A DNA stretch of 64,000 nt, taken from NCBI GenBank assembly GCA_009363875.1, contig CM018690.1, positions 29,744,800 through 29,808,799 of the forward strand, read 5' to 3'. Shown here one piece after another: positions 59,862-64,000 of this stretch. Within the stretch, counting starts at the first letter, position 1, and every line of letters starts with the position of its first letter. The position numbers and the translations under genes are program-made. The notes beneath the pieces were generated by a model that was given only the letters and a program-made list of their open reading frames with translations, was not told where the DNA came from and ran no database searches. The stretch comes from Mikania micrantha (lineage: Eukaryota; Streptophyta; Magnoliopsida; Asterales; Asteraceae).

Positions 59862-62148
59862 TGTAACAACCAAATAATTAGCACATTTGATCGTGTATAA
59901 AATCTACGTTGAATTGACAATGGTAATTACTACAGATTGATAGTACACGAGAAATGATTAACGTGGGCGAAAACCGTGCGCGAAACGGAGTTACGGATTT
60001 TCCGGAATCGCGAAACGAAGAAAAATTTCAAAGTATAGAATTTTTGGACTCGTCGCGGTACGCGACGAAGAGGCTAATGATCCTTCGCGGTACGCGATAG
60101 ACCAAAATATCTGAAAACCTCCGGATTTCTTCGCGGTACGCGAAGCCCTAATTGGCTCCTCGTCGCGGTACGCGACGGGTGGGGCGGTGGAATAAGTTGA
60201 TATTTTCATCAGAATTCATGAAATTCTACATCTTATCTTCAAACTCGAGCAAGAACACCACCAGACGAACATCTACGAACGTTTCTCATCAAATCACCAA
60301 ATCAAAGCCATCAGATCGCATATTTGAAGCCAGGAAACGTATTTACAAGTCCTGATCGTTGTTTTACCCGTCAGATTAGGTAATGATTCGTTCTAACCTT
60401 CTAGTTTAATTTTGACTGATTAGATCTTCATTTTGAACGTAATAACATAGTTAGGATTGTTGATTATTGCCTAGATGATGGCTAGGATTGATTAGAATTG
60501 AAGAACACGATGTTCTAACGGTTAACTCCTTGTTTTGATCCGTTGTAATGCCCGATTTGCATGAAATCACAACTATGATTATAATGGTTTAATCCATTTG
60601 ATTATGACAATGTAGGTGATTAGCTTGGTTAATCTTTGAAATACAAAGGTTAAATCTAAGTGTTTCAAACTAATCACAATCATTAACATACTTATTGGAA
60701 TGATTATCTGATGTTTATGATAACAGTCAGATTAGTATGTTAAACATGGTTATTAAACCTATTCTAAGATTACATTGTGATATTTCATGATATTTGGGCA
60801 ATCAATGATAAGGATTGATCATTTCTAAGCCATTAATCTGTTTAGGAACTGTTTTAACATTATAATCAACAACATTAACTAGTTGATGACTTTCAAGGCA
60901 ATGTCTTTGACATTGAACGTTCAGAAAGATCTAATCAGTAGGTTAAAACATAAATAACTTATTAAGTGTAAACTGATGCAGAGTTACACCATTAGTACCA
61001 GTTTACGAGGAATCTTGCTACTGTAAGATATCAAGTGAGTTCTTATAGCCCTGTTTTACCTGATTATGGTCATGTTATAAAGTTATTTTATGAAAATGAT
61101 TGTATGTATGTATGAAGTTATTGTATGAAAGTGATTTTTACCTGATTATGGTCAGGTAAAGCATGTTTTCAAGAAAAGTATGTTTTCAGATAAAGAATGT
61201 TTTAAAGTAAAGAATGTTTTAAGTCTCAACTACGGTTGAGAAGTAAATGATTTTAAGAATTTCAGCTGAGATGTAAAGAATATATTAAGTCTCAACGATG
61301 ATTGAGAAATGAATGATTTTTAAGAATCTCAGCTGAGATGTAACGAATGTTTTTAAAGTCTCAACTGCGGTTGAGAAAGAAATGATTATTTTTGTGTAAG
61401 ACACTAGACTGATGTCGAGGATGAAATATAAGACACTCGACTGATGTCGAGGAGGAAATGTAAGACACTCGACCGAGGTCGAGGAGGAATTGTGTTTTTG
61501 CCAGCTGCGGTTGGGCAAAACTTGAGCACAGCGGTGAAAGGAGCCGCTTTTGCTTATGATGTTTAAAGAGTCCTGTGGAAACACGGGCCTGCCGACTGTG
61601 TGTCGCCAGTTGATGGAATCTTATGCATGTGTAAGTTATCGACTTCGGGTTGATAGTTTAAGAGCCTTGTGCTGCACAAGCCTGTTTGACTTCAGGGTCA
61701 GCAGTTGACGGTGAAGTTCCTTCACTGTATGATTGATGTTATGATGATATGTATGTTACGTAATTATGTTATGATGTTATGTATGTGATGAAATTATGAT
61801 ATGAGAATAGGTATGTTATGTATTTGGATTATGTTATATGATGACATGAATGAATAAGGATTTTTCTAAGAAATGAACTTAGAACTCACCAGCATAAAGC
61901 TGACTTGTTTTACATACATATCAGGTTGAATAGTGTGAGAAGGGAGACCAGGAGGGCTCGTGGCATATGTTGAAGACTACCCCTGGCATAGACTGGCTGT
62001 ATTATATGACTATTAGAAGAGTGGGTTATGTTTTAATATGTGTACTTTACTTATGTAATCACCTTAAATTCCGCTGCTATGGTAATGTAAATATGGTTTA
62101 AGGACGATGGGTATGATGTTTGCCAACCGAAGGGCTCGGGGCCTCTCA
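59862..62148 (+). repeat. 5' LTR of a second Ty3/gypsy family
   Basis: The right end is fixed by the primer site three bases further on; the left end (TGTAACAACC at 59862) is a best guess because the other LTR lies beyond the window. The LTR contains four CGCGGTACGCG hairpins (60051-60177), a start-of-transcript-like CA/TC-rich stretch (60210-60330), and from 61035 to 61924 an intron-like interval holding a tandem array of hairpins (61224-61727). Sequence differs from the first gypsy family but the order of structures is the same. Confidence 0.7.
61035..61924 (+). other. Intron-like interval with hairpin array in LTR
   Basis: Begins with a 5' splice-like GTGAGTTC (61035-61042) and ends with CATATCAG (to 61924). 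GAACTCAC at 61882-61889 is the exact complement of the first eight bases, followed by the hairpin CAGC-ATAAA-GCTG. Within lie at least ten further short hairpins. Compare 6445-7094 in the first family. Splicing is inferred. Confidence 0.5.
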
Positions 62149-62151
62149 AGT

Positions 62152-62164
62152 TGGTATCAGAGCC
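62152..62164 (+). other. Primer binding site (initiator Met tRNA)
   Basis: TGGTATCAGAGCC, three bases after the LTR end at 62148. It sets the plus orientation of this element. Confidence 0.93.
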
Positions 62165-62482
62165 ATAGTTTGAGAGATCCGGTCATCCCTATTGGCTGGA
62201 CTTAGACTGAAAATGGGACAGAATGATAAGAATGCCAGTCAAGGGTAGTTTGATGCCATGAGCATATGACCTTAGAGCTTTGTTATGTTTAAAATATAGA
62301 TTAAATTAGCATGATGTTGCGAATGATAATGTGTTCATGATTGGGAATGTTTAGAACTTATAAGTGAGGTAAATAGTTAATTACACTTGACCAACGTCAT
62401 TAGCAATTTACAATGCTTATTATGTCCTGAATTATTACCTTGATTGACACGTGATTGTTTGCAACATGTATAGAAAACTAAA

Positions 62483-64000
62483 ATGGCAGGCGAAGGGGGA
62501 GAAGGTGGACATGTTAGAGGTCGAGGCCGACCACCTAAAAACAAGAAGCAAGCTGAGGAAGTACCAGTGAATAATGCGGAACCTGAAGTCAACACTGAAG
62601 AAGAAAATGAAGAGGAAGAAATTAGACTTGAACCGGTGGTGGTAAAGGCGATATCTAATGAAGTTCGTAAAATTTTATAAGACCTATTACCTTCAGATAG
62701 AACCAAAGCCGAAAAGGAAACTACTAAAGAAGGAGCTACTGAGGAAGGAGAGAAAGCTAACAGCTCTAACATAGAGCACGATGAAGATGAGGTATTGATC
62801 ATCAATGCTAAAGGTAAGGGTTCGGGTACAAAGGAACCCAAAGGATGTGATTATAAAGCCTTTAAAGGGTGCAATCCTCCACCATTTAATGGTAAGAAAG
62901 ATGCGGTGGCTACCTGCCATTGGGTTTCGGCTATGGAGGCAGTTATTGAGATCAGTGAATGTCGGGTTGATCAAGCTGTGAAATTTGCAGCTCATTCATT
63001 TACTGAAGAAGCTTTACACTGGTGGAATACGGTCAAGCAGTCAAAGACCACTGCTGATGTGGAGGGCATGAAATGGGAAAACTTAAAGGAATTAGTTATG
63101 AAACACTTTTGTCCGAAGAATGAAATTGATAAAATCGAGCGGGAATTTCTGACTTTGAAAGCTGGACGTATGAATCATCGGCAATATACGTCAAAATTTA
63201 ATGAAATGTCAAGATTGGTTCCTCATTTGGTAAACACGGAGGAACGTAGGATGAAGTTATATGTGGAAGGACTACCACCTAGAGTCCAAACACATGTGAA
63301 GGCACATGCTCCTAGAACTTTTGAATCGGCCGTGGAGATTAGCGGTATTGTCTGGGATGATGTATTGGAAGCAGAACCAATAAAGGAAGAACCTAAGCAA
63401 AAGTGGTCATCTAGATTTAAAAGAAACCGAAATGACAAACCAGGCCCCCCTATGAAAAGGTTTAAAATGGAAGGAGTTGAAACATGCCCTAAGTGTGGAA
63501 GGAAACATGGGGGAGAATGTAGGATGGGGACTACTTTGTGCTACCATTGTGGAAAAACTGGACATTTCTCGAATAATTGTCCTAGTATGCCAAAATGTTA
63601 TAATTGTGGTGGAATCGGTCATATGAGCAGGAATTGTTTTAAACCAAAGATAATGTCTACGGAAGCCAGCAAACCTGAAAGTAGCAAGGGAGGTGAAAAG
63701 CAAAAGGCAAAAGCGCGTGCCTTTACTATGACTAAAGATCAGGCCGATAAAGACCCGGATGTGGTGACAGGTACATTTTTGATTAATGATATCCCTGCTT
63801 TAGTGCTATTTGATTCTGGTGCAAGTATGAGCTTTGTGGCTATTACTTTTTGTGATAAACTGCGTGCTAATGTTAAAAAGATAGAACACGCCTTTAATAT
63901 TGAAACTGCTCTTGGTAAATCTACTAGAGTAACGGAGGCCATTGATGATGATTGTTACATTGATATAGAAGGTCATAGATTCCCTGTTAAGTTGTTTGTG
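62483..64000 (+). pseudogene. Gypsy gag-protease start, one nonsense codon, cut by window end
   Basis: Starts MAGEGGEGGHVRGRGRP. An in-frame TAA at codon 66 (62678-62680) interrupts an acidic N-terminal region, after which the same frame stays open to the window end. The gag core is at about 62840-63350 (ALHWWNTVKQ, RQYTSKFNEMSRLVPH), followed by a CPKCGRKHGGEC finger-like motif and two CCHC knuckles (CYHCGKTGHFSNNC, CYNCGGIGHMSRNC), then an aspartic protease (FDSGASMSFV near 63810). It encodes the particle and protease of a Ty3/gypsy element; polymerase and integrase would lie past 64000. Whether a downstream ATG rescues gag is unknown. Confidence 0.88.

Noticed and set aside
61224..61727. 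CRISPR array
   Set aside because: Units are unequal hairpins of different stem sequence with no constant repeat and spacer pattern, in a plant retrotransposon.

Overview
This is nuclear DNA from a flowering plant. It is AT-rich, has GT-AG introns, plant-type transposons and two recognisable host genes (a KANADI transcription factor and a CYP82-like cytochrome P450). The style of the Ty3/gypsy families and of the FAR1/ULP1-carrying transposons suggests a eudicot, perhaps Asteraceae; that is an inference, not something proven here. Most of the window is transposable elements, several nested.

Layout. 1-8.9 kb: an old MULE-like region with two small helical ORFs of unknown function in divergent orientation, then a broken FAR1/MURA-type transposase gene (minus strand). 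One of its exons is split by a 3.3 kb gypsy solo LTR with a perfect 5-bp target duplication (AGTCG). 8.92-22.51 kb: a second, much better preserved element with short inverted ends, sitting in a (TA)n tract. It holds an intact five-exon transposase gene (801 codons, plus strand) that converges on a many-exon ULP1-type cysteine protease gene (minus strand) with one in-frame stop and extensive exon duplication. 22.5-30.4 kb: gene-free DNA with a very young 1.3 kb TRIM-like retrotransposon (LTRs identical by eye), tRNA-derived SINEs and a 451-bp MULE-type MITE.

30.4-33.9 kb: an intact KANADI4/ATS-like gene (six exons, 350 aa). 34.5-48.9 kb: a small non-autonomous CACTA transposon (TSD AAG) into which a 13.2 kb Ty3/gypsy element has jumped, in minus orientation, with 3.57 kb LTRs. 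This is the same family as the solo LTR near the left end. 49.8-51.0 kb: a CACTA remnant and a 278-bp Helitron. 52.3-55.2 kb: an intact two-exon CYP82-like P450 (526 aa). 55.2-59.9 kb: SINE and CACTA remnants and otherwise featureless DNA. 59.9-64.0 kb: the 5' LTR, primer site and gag-protease start of a second gypsy family, cut by the window edge.

Most unusual signal: both gypsy families have a region late in the LTR bounded by splice-like signals. Its GGTGAGT-type start is exactly complementary to an ACTCACC near its 3' end, and the interval holds many short hairpins. In the second family these form an almost continuous array (61224-61727), some with compensatory stem changes. Other points of interest are the transposase/ULP1 pairing in one element, the recurring TTACA-N4-TGTAA palindromes in it, and the unexplained divergent gene pair at the left edge.
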